Below are positions 1-52,485 of a stretch of DNA of 64,000 bases, in pieces. This DNA comes from Anthopleura xanthogrammica (taxonomy: Eukaryota > Cnidaria > Anthozoa > Actiniaria > Actiniidae). Positions within the stretch are counted from its first letter, which is position 1, and each line of letters begins with the position of its first letter. The stretch lies in contig OZ025206.1 in assembly GCA_964019055.1 (NCBI GenBank), forward strand, positions 12,558,291 to 12,622,290, written 5' to 3'. Below the pieces are notes generated by a model that was not told where the DNA came from, ran no database searches, and saw only the letters and a list, made by a program, of their open reading frames with translations. The translations under genes and the position numbers were made by a program.

Positions 1-785
1 CAACCCTGTCATAATAAGTACCGTGGACTCAAAAAATGTTAAGCGGTGTTCTACATTTGCTCATGCCTATTACCTATTTCCGGTTAAAACCGATTTAAAA
101 ACCTGTTTGGTTCGTCCATGGTTATGGACGGCGGTATATCAAAGAATACGATGACCTAGACCGGCAGAGTCTCCCATTTTCTCTGTCAGGATTCGTCTAC
201 ACGGGAAACTCTGCTAGCAGGGAACCTGAAACCGTGAAACAACGGCACGGCTAGCTCACGGATTGGAACTGATATAGCTGGTTAGGTTTTGCGGATCGAG
301 GTAGAAAAACCGGAGAAAAAGTCTCGAATCAAGGCAGAGACCTAACAAACTCTCTCACTTTTGATGCCGAGTCCAGGAATCGAGCTCAAAACTGTACTAC
401 TCTATGCCACCCTTGATTACCTTATGATGATTTGGATTGTAGTGTAGGGCTCAGGTTTTAACTTGAACATCTACAATTCAAATCACGATAAGGAAATCAA
501 GTGTGCTGTAGGGTATGACAGGTCGATGGGCGGAACTCACAGGTTCTTTAAAGCATTAGAATATGGCTGAATGGCTATGAGAGATATTGAAGAGTTAAAT
601 AATGGATGCTATATGTTAATCGATTTGTTAGCACAAATCCCTTTTATGCTTAAACTTACAAGCTTGTTAAAGTATGCTTCGGTAACTTATGATTATCAAA
701 CAACATAAGTGGCTAAAAACTATGCTCATCACCTAAATATCTGACAAAATTATATATAGAAATGACAGAAATGGAAAATAAAACT

Positions 786-995
786 GACTAAAGATTAAAT
801 GAGAGAAAGAAACAGTCAAAGGGAAAGAAAGTAAAAAAAGAATAATAGTAGTGGAAATGGAAAAGAAAAAGGAAGGAAAGGAAAGGAAAAATTAAGGAAA
901 AGAAAGAAAAAAGAAAGAAAGGAGATTAGTGATGTAGGAAAGGAAAGAAAAGAAAAGGGAAAGGTAGAAAGTAGAAGGGAAGGAAAAAAAGATAA
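786..995. repeat. Polypurine (A/G) low-complexity tract
   Basis: About 200 bases are almost entirely A and G on the plus strand, with irregular GAAAG/GGAAA motifs. The reading frame on the minus strand gives only Phe/Ser/Leu low-complexity peptide, so this is not coding. Confidence 0.75.
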
Positions 996-1328
996 AGCAA
1001 AGTAACCTTGTCTAAAATCTAAAACTCTGTTCCTTGAAGCAATTGACGCCTTAGAACAACCACTCACAGATCAACAAACGACTGGTAGTAACGAGACAGA
1101 AGAAGAACCACATCCATACACAATCTCTTTCTTTGTTTTCCCTCATGGCGCTGCTTCAGACCTGCTGCAAAGGGCTATGGGCCCAAAGAAAAATACCGTA
1201 AAATCGTTAATTACTAACGCGACTGCAGGTTGGTGAAAGTAAACTATACCTTTATCTTGTTCACTGCTTGTTTTGTGGAGCAAGGTATTTCCATGATTGC
1301 ATAGGTATTTTCTGAGTTCGATAAGTAA

Positions 1329-1420
1329 GATGCATTGTGGTCTAGCTTGGGTACTAACAACACCATATAACGCATGATGAACAAAAAGATGTTTGTACCC
1401 AAGCTAGACCCCAATGCACC
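1329..1420. repeat. Palindromic MITE-like element, family A
   Basis: The left arm at 1329-1354 (core GGTCTAGCTTGGGTAC) is matched in inverted orientation at 1395-1420. Related copies lie at about 7465-7570, 23280-23550 and 62550-62853, always with the motif GCATT.TGGTCTAGC near one end and its complement near the other. No transposase is encoded, so it is a non-autonomous foldback element. Confidence 0.7.
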
Positions 1421-2235
1421 ATGTTCCCTATCTAGAAATGGCCTTTGTGGGGATAAGTACTATGCATCTACTTATTCGAGAGCCAAACACTTGCCATATA
1501 TCCTAGAACACACTCAATAGTGCGATTTCTTGACGTGCTAACCGCATTACTGACAACACGAATACTAGACAAAAACGATAACTAACAAGTCTACCCTGTT
1601 TGTGTGATCAATAATCGATAACGAACCTATAAGAATGTGCTTGTTTTCAATGCTCAAAATGCTTCTGTTTACAAGTTAAGCAGCTTGCTGAACGTAATGT
1701 CAGGATCTCATAACATTACATGACAGGTTTTTGCAGGGGTTTTCAAAGTTCTTTTTTAACTTCCTTTACTTATAATTATTGTACAAGAACTGTTACATTT
1801 AAAATATTTCACTTTTTGCATGATGAGCCAAGCCAAAGTGATCCATTTTGTAGTGACACATGAGAAACTACCAAACCTAAGATATCATTATTACGCAATT
1901 TAGAAAGTTTTGACCTTTGAAGATAATATTTCGTACAGTCAAGTATCGTTGCATTTTGTGACACACATCAGCCTTTAAATGAGGACACCCGGCCAGCATG
2001 TGTGTGTTGATCAATGATCAGTCAATGAATGACAATCCTAAAACATTCAATGAATAATGCAATATATGCTTTGAAGTAACCTATATTTTAAAATTACAGT
2101 ATTAAGAAAATCAAAGCTTTATAGACCAACTAATTTATGTATGGAATTAAAATAGCAAATCTCAGGATCCACCTTAATTACGGGATCTCATCTTACACCT
2201 ATCCCTATGTCATCATGGGCCAAAGAAAAGAACAT

Positions 2236-2584
2236 TGCGACTGAAAGTATTTCTTGTGTACTTTAGATTTATCGTTCAACCTGCGCAGCTTCAGCTTTAC
2301 TGATTCGGTATTCTTTGCTTAGGATACAAGCTTATACTATTTCTTTTGAAATTTTTGCGATTGAAAATGTACTTTAGTTTTATCGCTCAACCTGCGCAGC
2401 TTAAGAGTATACTAAGCCACAGTAATGCATATAGTGTATAAAATAGTGTAGGGAACTGGGGTTATATCATTCTCTACATCTGTAACCGTGCATGTCAAGT
2501 CTAAGACCAGAAAAATCATGTCTTTTCGACTTTACTGATTCGGTATTTTTTTGCTTAGCATACAAGCTTATACTATTTCTTTTG
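2236..2584. repeat. Imperfect direct repeats
   Basis: Two segments each occur twice. One contains TCAACCTGCGCAGCTT (about 2275-2292 and 2387-2402). The other begins TTACTGATTCGGTATT (2297-2348 and 2533-2584). This appears to be a local segmental duplication just upstream of the Ly6-type gene. Confidence 0.65.
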
Positions 2585-2772
2585 CAGATGTAAAGGTTTA
2601 ACAATAGAATCTAAGGGAATTGAATTCTTTCTGTTGTAAAACGATTGTATTGTCCCTGCCATCTAACATGGCTGTTGTCACGTGATGGTGCGTCCAACAT
2701 TCCAAATATTTCTATTTTTTGTTATCAATAAATGGTCATGTCATATGTTGGTCTTGTGTTCTCATACTTTAG

Positions 2773-3920
2773 CCAATGGCAGTGCCGAAGAAACATGGAT
2801 CGATAAGGAAGACATCGATCCTGACTTACTCTATCAACGTGGCAGTATCAACCACCCGACAAGTGAGATGTACCCTAATTGTCATCAGTGTACTAAGAAC
2901 TCCACCTATGAAGGATGTACCGAGAATAAGACTCTAAAAGTGTGTAACAAGGGGCTGGCGAACATCTGCTACACGAAGAGTGTTAAGAGGGACAAGATAG
3001 TTCACTATGAGATGGGATGTGCTACACACACTCAGTGCAGACGTGCGAGGGCACAGCCTTGTGCTCGTAAGTACTCTACTAGGGACCTTTCATTATTTTA
3101 TATTAAAACGATCCAACTCGTAGTCTAACACGTCCTGCTCGGAAAAATGTACAAAGGTGTAAAATGAGGGATTTTCGTTACTTTGAGAGGGGTGTTGGTA
3201 AATAAAGATTAGGGCCTTGCAGTATTTTTTTCGAGCAAGAAAAAAGAGAGAAGAGGGCGGTAATAATTTTAACATATAGTTTGCCTAAATTCAGCGTAGT
3301 GGAGATCCATCCTAAAGATTTATGTTTATGTGGTTTTTTTTTTGCAAGAAAAGTCGATTTGTTTGATAAATTTGTAGGCTTATCCATGCTGCTGATCTAA
3401 AATAGTGACGTAGAAATAACGTCACTGCAAAACTGAGGTGTCACGAAGCCAGCGAAAATTGACTTATAAAAGTTTATATCTGAGATAAATATCTAGATTT
3501 TCAGGAAAGGTTTTTTGATATTTTGTATACATTTCCTATAATATTCATTACTATTGAGTGGGAAAATGAAATAATGAAATAACCGTTTTCCCAGTTGCTT
3601 GGGTAACTGAATAAGGATGACACCTCAGTTTTGCAAATTTTCTCGATTATGTTTGCCTAACATTTTCCCTCAGATCAGCTGGATGAGAATGCAATCTACT
3701 AATGTAGTTCTATTCTTGATTCGTATTTATAGTCAAAGTCAAGCACTGTTTCACGTGTTGTCAGTGGAGTGGTTGTAACTCTCAGTCTCATCATCACAAG
3801 AACTTCCCATTCGCGAAAGACATCGAGACCAAGCTATCATTCGACAGCAAAGCTGTGCGTATCACAACGGCCTGGACACTACTCCTAACCAGTCTCCTTT
3901 CGACAATTTTGCTCTCATAA
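2773..3920 (+). CDS. Ly6/uPAR (three-finger) domain protein, GPI-anchored, 3' part (two exons)
   Basis: Exons are 2773-3066 and 3733-3920. The first follows a good acceptor (CATACTTTAG) and ends at donor GTAAGT in phase 1. The second follows TTTATAG, continues in phase 1 and ends at TAA 3918-3920. The joined sequence has twelve cysteines in LU-domain spacing (CHQC near the start, FTCC then GCN at the end) and two N-glycosylation sequons (NST, NKT). It finishes with a hydrophobic tail (WTLLLTSLLSTILLS) directly before the stop, as in GPI-anchored LU proteins. Such proteins sit on the outer cell surface; the ligand is unknown. The signal-peptide exon is missing from my model. Reading could also start at ATG 2682, which gives a mildly hydrophobic leader without splicing. 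The family is confident; the exact function is not known. Confidence 0.75.
3424..3636. repeat. Foldback element in the Ly6 gene intron
   Basis: CTGCAAAACTGAGGTGTCA at 3424-3442 recurs inverted at 3618-3636. The element lies wholly inside the intron 3067-3732. Confidence 0.65.
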
Positions 3921-3950
3921 GAAACTGGACACTACTGTTAATCAGTCTGT

Positions 3951-3956
3951 AATAAA
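3951..3956 (+). terminator. Polyadenylation signal AATAAA of the Ly6-type gene
   Basis: AATAAA lies about 30 bases after the TAA stop of the Ly6/uPAR gene. This implies an unusually short 3' UTR if it is used. Confidence 0.5.
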
Positions 3957-4253
3957 AGCCTGGGCACTCCTTACTAGTTTCCTATCAGTTTTAGTGGCAG
4001 AGGTTGACCTTGGACAAGAAAATGACTTGCTTTAATGTTGAACTGGATATCAAGTAACGTATTATAAAGTATTCATTTTCGCACATATATATATAGGAGA
4101 TGGGGTTGGGAAGTAATCGTGTAGCAGGAAATGACGTAATCATGTAACAAGAAATGACGTCAGCTAGCTCTTACGAAGTAAACTACGCTGGAATTTGAAT
4201 ATTTCAACAGAATCTAGATGGTTACTAACCTAAAGGGCTATCTGTTTGTCCCA

Positions 4254-4714
4254 TAGAGTGCAAATAATATAACCGTGAAATAGATAGCAAGAAATAGGAG
4301 ATAGTTAGTGCTTAGTTAGGCAAGACATAGGAAATCAGCGAGGCATGACAGGAGCACGGGCTTTTTTTAGATCAACGACTCAGTGCACAAAAGAATGTGT
4401 TTCTGACGTTTAATGAGTTAAAAATGAAGACACAGGTCAAAAAATCAAGACGCAGATACAACTATTTGAATTGTAATACTGATAGATTAATGTGGAATAA
4501 AAGTTTGTTCAAATTATCACGGTTGTTTTTTTATTCCGCATTACAAAACCGCAGCGTAGCGGTGATCATTTGACTAATTAAACATGCTTGCACGTGCAAG
4601 ACCCGTCACGGCTCGCTTATTTCTCCACTAATCAAATTTAGGCAGAACTTAGGACATAATTAGTCATTAGTTAGCTAGCTAACTATTTCACGGTTATATT
4701 ATTTGCACTCTAAT
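4254..4714. repeat. Foldback MITE-like element
   Basis: Terminal inverted repeats of about 31 bp (core GTGCAAATAATATAACCGTG) bound the segment at 4254-4285 and 4683-4714. There is no coding content. Confidence 0.75.
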
Positions 4715-5086
4715 GGGGTTTTGATTTAGTTAACGTTAGTGCTAATAAATGTAATCCATAGGAAATCAATAAGGTGTAAATAGCGATAAATAAAGCTAAA
4801 TATGGTACATGTTTTGACTGTCTTTGGGTCGATCATTTGCCTGTCCTTCATTTCATTAAATATTAAAACTGACGCATTATAAGAAAGTTTTCCTATATAC
4901 CTTTTTAACTTCGTTGTTTGTTGTGCCCATTTCAGACCATGGGATTCACTCTTGGGAGTTGATTCTTTCATGTTTAAATAATATTTTTTTAAATATAGTC
5001 ATACTCCTGCACTCGACCAATCAGTAATCAGTATCTCAATGCTCTATCTCCCATAGAGAAACTAGGGTGTCAAGTGGTGGGGGCCT

Positions 5087-5288
5087 TGAAGCACAGGGAA
5101 AATACGGGTTACTAATTAGTATTCTCTGAGTAAGACATTAGTATTCCCTATACATAGAGAATACTAATAAGGCCTTTGGTTTTCTTTTTGTTTCAAGGTC
5201 TTATAAGTATTCACTATATAGGGAATACTAATGTCTAACTTAAAAAATACTAATTGAATAAACCTGTATTTTCCCTGAGCTTCAAGGC
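5087..5288. repeat. Foldback element with near full-length arms
   Basis: The left half starts near CTTGAAGCACAGGGAAAATA and is mirrored by the right half ending TATTTTCCCTGAGCTTCAAG. An internal second palindrome is built on TTAGTATTCCCTAT. Confidence 0.75.
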
Positions 5289-6465
5289 TCTTTTCATTTT
5301 GACACCTCAGCATAATTACTCTATTGGATATACAGAAAATTATTCAATGCCCCCTTACCAAAATATTTAAGTCCTCGCGTTTTACATGTAAATCATCTCT
5401 GAAATATCGTAATATATAGCTCATGATAGCAAATTCAATTAACGTTGTCGTCGCTAAAAAAGCCTAAATATTATTTGCTTTTTTAACCAACAAACTTCAC
5501 TGTAGGCTATCTAAAAATGAAGGAATATATGTCCAAGTCGTAGAATTTGCTAGGATACAGTGAGTTTCCGATATTGTAGTAATGCCACGGTAAAATAAAT
5601 TTCATGATTCCGCTCTCAAAGCTTTAGACTTTAGGCTTTTTTCATCCATATATTGTAACAGAAGTATATTATTTCTAAAGTAAATCTTAACAGGCAGTAG
5701 CTTAATATTTACTATTTCTTTGGCACTTGTACTAACTTTACAAATCAACAGAAACGAACAGATACTGTTCGTCAAATGTAGCGATGTGATTTTTACGATA
5801 TTTGGCCCAATTATACAAGAAACGAATTACTTTGTCTTTTCCCGTAAAAATCGAAATTTTTGGAAGCATTTCTGTGATTTCTTTGAATCGATTCTGGACC
5901 ACGTCTTGCCAATATTCAGCTTTCAAACGGCAACTTATTTGCGTTCTTCGACGTATTACAAATTTAGATAAGTTTTGGTTTCTTACCGGCGTATGCACAA
6001 GGCATTGGAGTAGAAGTTTTGACTGATATGGACATGCTACGGTCTTTTACATTCGCTCTGACATCTATTCATGATCAGTCAAACTGTAATTCGAAATAAA
6101 TATTATATTAACATTTTGTCAGACACGTCAATTTTTAACATGTTTTTAAGATAAAACTCAAAAAGCGTGTTTTTTTCTTCAAAACTTGTACTTACAATTT
6201 TGTCTTGAAATTATATTGAAACTTGTCGACAGAAACCTTAGCCGCTTACGTCTCTTCATGTTACAGTTACGACTGTCGACTATGTAAATTCTCGATTTAA
6301 ATTTTTAAGTCTCGGGGGACAGCAGACCATCACATGTTCTTAATGAACAGAACATTTCATTGTATTTCAAGATTCATTTTCTCTTGGGAGGGGAGCAAAA
6401 CAACTTAGCAAACAAATACAACAATGATCTCGTGAGTATGACTTTATATTCTAAATCGGTTACAG

Positions 6466-6582
6466 AATAAACACTCGTGCTTTATGGAATTTAAAGCTCC
6501 TAGCAATGATTGAAAGCCACTCTGGCTTCGCCCTAGTGGCTTTCTATCAATGCTCGGAGCTTATAAATCGTTTATTCTATAA
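6466..6582. repeat. Foldback element
   Basis: Arms beginning AGAATAAAC run through AAGCTCC.AGCA to GAAAGCCACT and are mirrored around a short loop near 6530. No coding content. Confidence 0.65.
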
Positions 6583-7464
6583 CCCTTACTTAAAAAAACA
6601 AGTTGTCATGTAGTCTGGAATGGGCACTAAAGAGGTCTATTGCTTATTTCTAAATACCATTCTTATGAGGAAACCCAGCCGCAGCATTAAATTTTCTAAC
6701 CAATCACAGTCCATTGTGATTTTTATGGCCGGCCACGTGTTCAAGCACTTTTTTCTACCTGAAAACTATTGACATGCAATTGAATCCAATACATTTTAAG
6801 TATCAGAAAAGTGCAAAACTCTTAATCAAAGTGATATTTCATCTGTGATTAATCTAAAAATCACTCGAAAAATAATTTTCAAAACAAAGTGAAGGGCTGC
6901 AGGTTTTGGTCAACAGTGCTTTGCGCGATTAATTGTTGGCTCAGCTGGACGAAAATAGATAAAAAAGAAAATTCGCGAAACCTGTTGGTAGTGTTAGCGA
7001 AATGACGCTATCATTTAAATGGCCTATTTGGCCTTCCAATTTCTGACTCGGAGTTACATATCGGTTCAACAAATTTAAGAAAATGCAGGTAGCCCAAGAT
7101 ATTTTTCTGGTATACTATACTACCAGACGAGGTGATCTTAATTAAATGGACCAGTAGAAGAGACCCCAATAAATAGAAAAATACGAGGACCAGTTATTCA
7201 TCCTGTAGAGGAATGATCACTATGTTGAAATTATAATATCAATGATAATTACTTTACAACAGAAATATTTTTATCTATTTAGTACGCTAAGATATCATTG
7301 AGCCTAAAATATATGTATATATATTACCATGACTTGTTTCTACTATTATGATTATTTGCTCTACATTAAAAATAAACTTTTTATGGTAACATATATTAGA
7401 ACAGAAAAAGGTGAATTTAAAAGAAATACTGTAATTTGTTCTAGGGGAACATGTTCAGCGTATA

Positions 7465-7570
7465 GACCTTCGAGAAACAGGGTGCATTGTGGTCTAGCTT
7501 GGGTACAAACAAGACCATATAAGGCACGGTGAACAAAAGATGTACTGAATCTAAACCACAATGTATCATC
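7465..7570. repeat. Palindromic MITE-like element, family A
   Basis: GGTGCATTGTGGTCTAGCTT near 7480-7500 is mirrored by CTAAACCACAATGTATCATC near 7551-7570. This is the same family as 1329-1420. Confidence 0.6.
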
Positions 7571-7963
7571 TTTGTTGATTGAGGTTCTCCTGCTTTCTAC
7601 TAAAAGAAATATCAGCAAAGGCCACTGCTCGATATACCTTCATTTCGTCTCTCGTTAACCCGAGAATCTATAGGAACCATTGGGGAGTTGGGACGGGTTT
7701 AAGGTTTGTTTGTCCTAGTGCCCTCTAGTTCTTGGCGGAACACAAAATAGAGGGCAGGAAAAGACAAAACTGAAGAACCGAGGCAAGGACTATTGTTCAC
7801 CTAGCTTAGAAGAACTGTAACCATATTGAAGCACATGGTTTTTCCTCGGTTTTCTAGTTGTCTATAAATATATCCATTAAAAGCACCAGCAGTTAGTGCT
7901 ACTGCAACTCCATCAGCATTTAACAATGGTAACAATGTTACCAACTTTACAAGCGCTGATAAT

Positions 7964-7969
7964 TTTATT
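7964..7969 (-). terminator. Candidate CLASP polyadenylation signal
   Basis: The plus strand reads TTTATT (AATAAA on the minus strand) about 240 bases beyond the CLASP stop codon. It is the best-placed canonical signal I see downstream of the gene. Confidence 0.45.
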
Positions 7970-8210
7970 ATGGCGAGGATTTCCTTTTTGTACAACCTCT
8001 TCTTCCGGGTATTCTGTATATTTACTTCCGGTTATTTCATAACCCGCTTCCGGTTTTCTGCACATTTACTTCCTTTTAGTTTATACATCTGCTTTGGCTA
8101 GTTCTTTGCTGAAGTATGTATAATTTTGGTTACAGGAGGTACAGAATGAAGCACGGGGTTATCTCTGAGCGGTCAGCTCAATGGATGCTTGTCATTCCAT
8201 GGTTTGCTCT

Positions 8211-48099
<39,889 letters not shown>

Positions 48100-48384
48100 G
48101 CTTGGTTGTATTTATAGAGTATTTCGCAATAAAAAGCAAATAACAAGATTCTGATTCTTTCGCGAAGAAGTCGGGCTTAGAACTCGACTCCAAAACACAT
48201 GCCTTAACAAGGCTGGTTAAGTTAGCCCAACAATGCTATATTGGTTGCTCCAGAAAAATAATCCAAGCCATCCACGACCTTTGTGATTGTTCAACAACAG
48301 ATTAAAGCTGAAAATAATGGTCTTGTAATATAAAACACGGCTCCAAATGGTTCAAAGTTAACCACTTTGAATTTGAAGCTCTGT

Positions 48385-48445
48385 AGCCGCCATTTTTGTT
48401 CCAACGAAACGCATACCAGAACGAGGCTTTATACGATGACGTCAC
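48385..48445 (-). promoter_or_regulatory. Putative CLASP promoter: CRE palindrome, TATA-like box, GCCGCCATTTT
   Basis: TGACGTCA, a perfect CRE/ATF site, lies at 48437-48444. TATAAAG on the minus strand is at 48427-48433. AAAATGGCGGC, resembling a YY1-type element often found near start sites, is at 48386-48395. All lie 290-350 bases upstream of the CLASP ATG in a locally less AT-rich patch. The order on the minus strand (CRE, TATA, then the ATGGCGGC box) fits a core promoter. Functional use is inferred. Confidence 0.5.
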
Positions 48446-48912
48446 CGGGAGCTGATTACTTACAGACAAGGATGGACCAATATTGAAGAGGGTCGTCACA
48501 AAAATACCTTTGAAAAAATCTCTACTTATAAGTAGACTTATAAATTTAAAAGAAAATCAAAACACACGCAATAAAAATGGAAACTGCTTGAAGGTATATC
48601 GTGTGAACGAAAAAGTGAAAATTTTAAGCAAATTAGTGATAATAAATGCACAAGCGGGGGTCAAAAAACACTTTTAAAAAATCCATTGGCAAGTAAATAT
48701 ATTATCATAATAACACCGATTCCGTTTGCACTATGATATTTTTTTAATAAACCACATCTATATACATAATTTAAACATATTTTTTTAGAAGTATTTCCGG
48801 TCCTTTGAGAAATATTGAATGGTTCTGGTTCTGTGGAAAATATCATGATATATATGCAGAAAAAATGGCCATTACTTAAATGAGAAGCTTAGAAATTATT
48901 GATAAATTCATA

Positions 48913-51900
48913 TTATTCTAAATACAAAAGGCTGCCTTCGTCAAAATAGCAGGAGTATTTTCCACAGGTATCCGTTACGGGAGGAGGCGCCTCAACTCTG
49001 AATTTTACCGTCGACTCTGAAAAATAATAAAAATAAAAAAATGAATGAATGACTTGACCTAGATCAAACCACGAGCTATTCTCCGTATGTGCAGAATATG
49101 GTCGGGATTTTATGCTTGTGATCATGAAATTATAACGTTTTGATTTGAATGACATTCGAGAGTTTGAAATGAGAGCGATAAAATTCGAATATTTGACTGA
49201 GTGACTGAGACAGAAGATACAAATTACAAGAATTCTGGTCAACCTAAATAAGCTTTTACTTCGGCTAATGCGAAATGCGAACCTTGCATGAACTAGGCCT
49301 GATTGTGTTGATAGCCCGTTTTTTTCCTCTCCCTTCATTTTTATCGCGTGGCTTTTAAAATTGTGCACGTACAATCAACCACAGAATTAATGTAATCGTT
49401 TGTCGTATCACAAGCTAAGATAATCCCTACCAATAAATCATTACTAGTAATGTAATGTTTCTTTCCTATTTGTCGGCGCATGTAAAGGTTCATCACTTTA
49501 TCGTTCATTCGCAGAACGTAAATTTATTTAAATGATTTGATGTCAACCATGACAGTAAGCGCAGCTAGCTATATACAAACAAATATTTTAATACTGAAAT
49601 GGGCCGGCGCATAGAATAAGGTATTCAATGACGCGACTGCCGTATATTGTGGATCACAGTGAGAGAAAAAGATCGAGGCAAATATTATTATGACCAACAT
49701 TTTGTAACCGGCGCTTTCCAATGTAGCATGTCACAGATTGTTCCTCTTTCAGTCCCCCGTCGTACCGTCCCTTCTAGAACTCCTCCTTCCTATTCAGTCC
49801 TCTCTCCGGGCCGAATCACGGGGATGTCAAATGTATTTTAAGGGCGAACCCAGAGTGCTTGCCACACCCGTCGGTTCCTATTAGCAGTTCTTGATTCGCA
49901 ATTAAACGCGCATGTACTTTGAGCAGAGGGAAGGGAAGGATAATCTATCGAGTTTAGTAGAGAGTGATCCCCTCTCCCACCCCTCACGGGGGTTCAAGAT
50001 CAGCGCTTCTCTATTTTTATACCCGTACCATTTTAAAAATTTGATTTTCAGCCAAATATGGCCCTGCAAATATGGTATCCATTTCCTCACAAGACCAGCA
50101 CGCGCAGACATAGGGTCAGCCCTGACAAAACTGAGTTTCCTGTTATGATATGTAATATGTTTATTCAGAATACTGTACTTTTTATCGGGTTCATTTCGTC
50201 GCTGTTCTTTCTTTCAGGATGGGGTCTTGATGACAACAATTTCATATCTTCTTCTGTTGGTGTCCTATAATTACAATATATAAGGGTAATAAATCATCGA
50301 AGAGGGAAAGAACAAAAAAAGACGAATTTTTGATTTGTGGGTGTGGCTTACAATGATAACGAGTACGCGTAAAAAAAACGCCGATTAAACTGAAGCGGAG
50401 ATCTGATATATAAGGATTGATTCTTGAATGATCTGAAAAAACTAGGCCCTATGTCTGAAGGATTGCTTCAGTATATAGCGTAGCCTGTCTGTATATTTAT
50501 CGACAAATGACAGGCCTTTACATGTAGTGACCTGTGCACCTTAAACCGCGACCCAGGGAATGGCATGATCGATGGCGGGTGCTTTGAAAAGCCTCGGGTC
50601 TTACGTTGACGCCATAAATAAAAAAGACACTGGTGTGCATCCATCCTCACTGCTCATTTGAAATCTACTCTAAGTATATTTACCAGGTATTTACGAACAG
50701 CCCAGTTTTCTCCTTCTGAAATATATCCATACCATCACCCATCTGAAAATCCAACCATTTAGGGACGCCTCATTATTTATCGATTGGAGGGTGTGTGTGT
50801 GTGTAGGAGGGGGGAGGGGGGAGGGAGGGGCGAATAACTTTTATCGCAATACGACCCCCCAAGAAAGCACCGATCTTTTTTATGATCCCCTTTTCTGGTG
50901 CATATGGTTACTACCTAGTGATCCCCCCTTTGATACCTGTCGTTTTTTTTTTTAAATCTGAGCCTAACGCCCTCCAGTTGTCTATAAAAAACATGTGATC
51001 CCCCGTAATTAAACCCACCCTCCCATCCTCAGGCGTTTAATAATGACAACATGCATGGTCCCTAACACAATAATAGTTAAAATTGAAAATAAAATAGTCC
51101 GTTTTTTTCAAATAAAGTCCAAAAAAACCTTTACGAGCCAACGACAACATCGGTATTACCGTGATTTGCCACATCAGCTGTATATCACAACGAGCTCTAA
51201 CGTCCCACTTTACTGTATCCTATATTAGAGATTAGGAAATGAAAAATATAATTGAACGGATGACTATTATTGCGCATTACATCATTTGATTTTCAAGCAA
51301 GATTAAACTAAGCCGGAATCACCTGAGAAGCATACAGTTAATCTTAGCCGAGGACCATGATGGTCTCTGGCAAGGACTGGTAGAGGGGCGCGCATATTTT
51401 TCTGAGAAGGGGCAGGTACTGAACCCTATCATGGATCGATGTCAATAAATGCGGGAATGAGAATCTTTTGAAGATGAATGCATGGAATTTCAACCTCTTA
51501 GCTAGTTTTAGCTTGAATTGGGCGTCATATATATTTTCCCATTTAATTTCTGAGCATATGTCATTTAATCAGTCTAGGGTATAATTTCTTTTCATTTTTT
51601 GAGAAGATTCATGGCTCGTGGGTAACTCTAACGAAATGGCGAGATATCTGCTAAACTAGGCTAAAGGTATTTTTTGAAATTATGCACAATCTACTTCATT
51701 TAAGAAATAAAACATTTTCGACTTCGTCTCGGGTTTTCACTGATCTGCTCTCGAATTCTCCCAAACGCGTAGCCTCGGTTTTCACCAGGCTATGAAGGCA
51801 TCGGAGAAAATGTTTTATTTCTTTAAAAAAATACTTTTTACCTTGCCCTTGCTTGTTACGTCATTTCCGTGCCTTCATAGCGTGATGAAAACACAGCTCT

Positions 51901-52485
51901 CGACCAATGAGAGCGCGCGTACTATCTTAAGTATTTTTTAAATTTTTTTCAAAGGGCTGGATCCATGCATGCAGTTGGACCCGCCTAGGGGTTTTTCACT
52001 GTGGGCTCCTCGAACCCCTACCTTTCATCCCTGGAAAGTGTTGGAAAGATACAATATACCACCTCCAAGCTGATGTAAGATTGATATTTATTTTCTGAGA
52101 AATCCCCCAGTAATAAGTCTACGCCTTCCAAAACCCAGCAGTATGTAATGGCTTCAGTCAGACTTATTAAGATTCACTTACAAGTTTAGGATTCCTTGTT
52201 GCCTGTTTATCGCTGTTTGCTTTTTCTGGTAACGTTTGCGGATCACCTGAAAAACTTGGGAATACATCGAACAAAACAAAGCACTGAATTAAAACCACTT
52301 ATCGGCCGTATATCTTTCCTGTCACTGCACGACAGGAATACTGTAGTTGAAATGGCTTTTATGTCTATTAATTACCGTAGACAATAGTTTCTTGTTAGTA
52401 AACTTTTCTCTTGGAGTTGTTGAATTTCCTCTTTTCTTTAGTTACCTTCCACTTTGGACGCGGTTTTGTCTACCTTGGTCTTCAT
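48913..52485 (-). CDS. Uncharacterised small five-exon gene, about 117 residues
   Basis: Exons are 52446-52485 (ATG 52485), 52182-52246, 50684-50742, 50179-50264 and 48913-49016 (TAA 48915-48913). Each has an AG acceptor, a GT donor and matching phases (1, 0, 2, 1), and the total is 354 nt. The product starts MKTKVDKTASKVEGDPQTLP and includes MGDGMDIFQKEKTGLFVNTW, TPTEEDMKLLSSRPHPER, and a C-terminus KFRVEAPPPVTDTCGKYSCY ending DEGSLLYLE. It is hydrophilic, with no signal peptide or membrane segment, and I recognise no family. The fourth donor (AAAA/GTACAG) is weak. If it is not used, the protein instead ends ..NPIKSTVF at TGA 50167-50165, where TGAATAAA also supplies a polyadenylation signal. 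Two alternative C-termini are therefore possible. Confidence 0.6.
51703..51825. repeat. Short inverted repeat
   Basis: AAGAAATAAAACATTTTC at the left is mirrored by GAAAATGTTTTATTTCTT at the right, inside an intron of the small gene. Confidence 0.65.

Larger units (their letters stand above)
1..2600. other. Gene-free left flank
   Basis: I see no exon with supporting splice sites and no recognisable protein here. The stretch holds an A/G-rich tract (about 786-995), a palindromic element (1329-1420) and a pair of imperfect direct repeats (2236-2584). The 5' signal-peptide exon of the Ly6-type gene at 2773 should lie here or further left, but I could not identify it. Confidence 0.5.
3957..7963. 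other. Intergenic region between the Ly6-type gene and CLASP
   Basis: The two flanking genes converge on this interval. Apart from the foldback elements listed separately I see no exon: short open frames near 5720-6026 lie in AT-rich sequence, overlap on both strands and lack splice or homology support. Confidence 0.5.
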
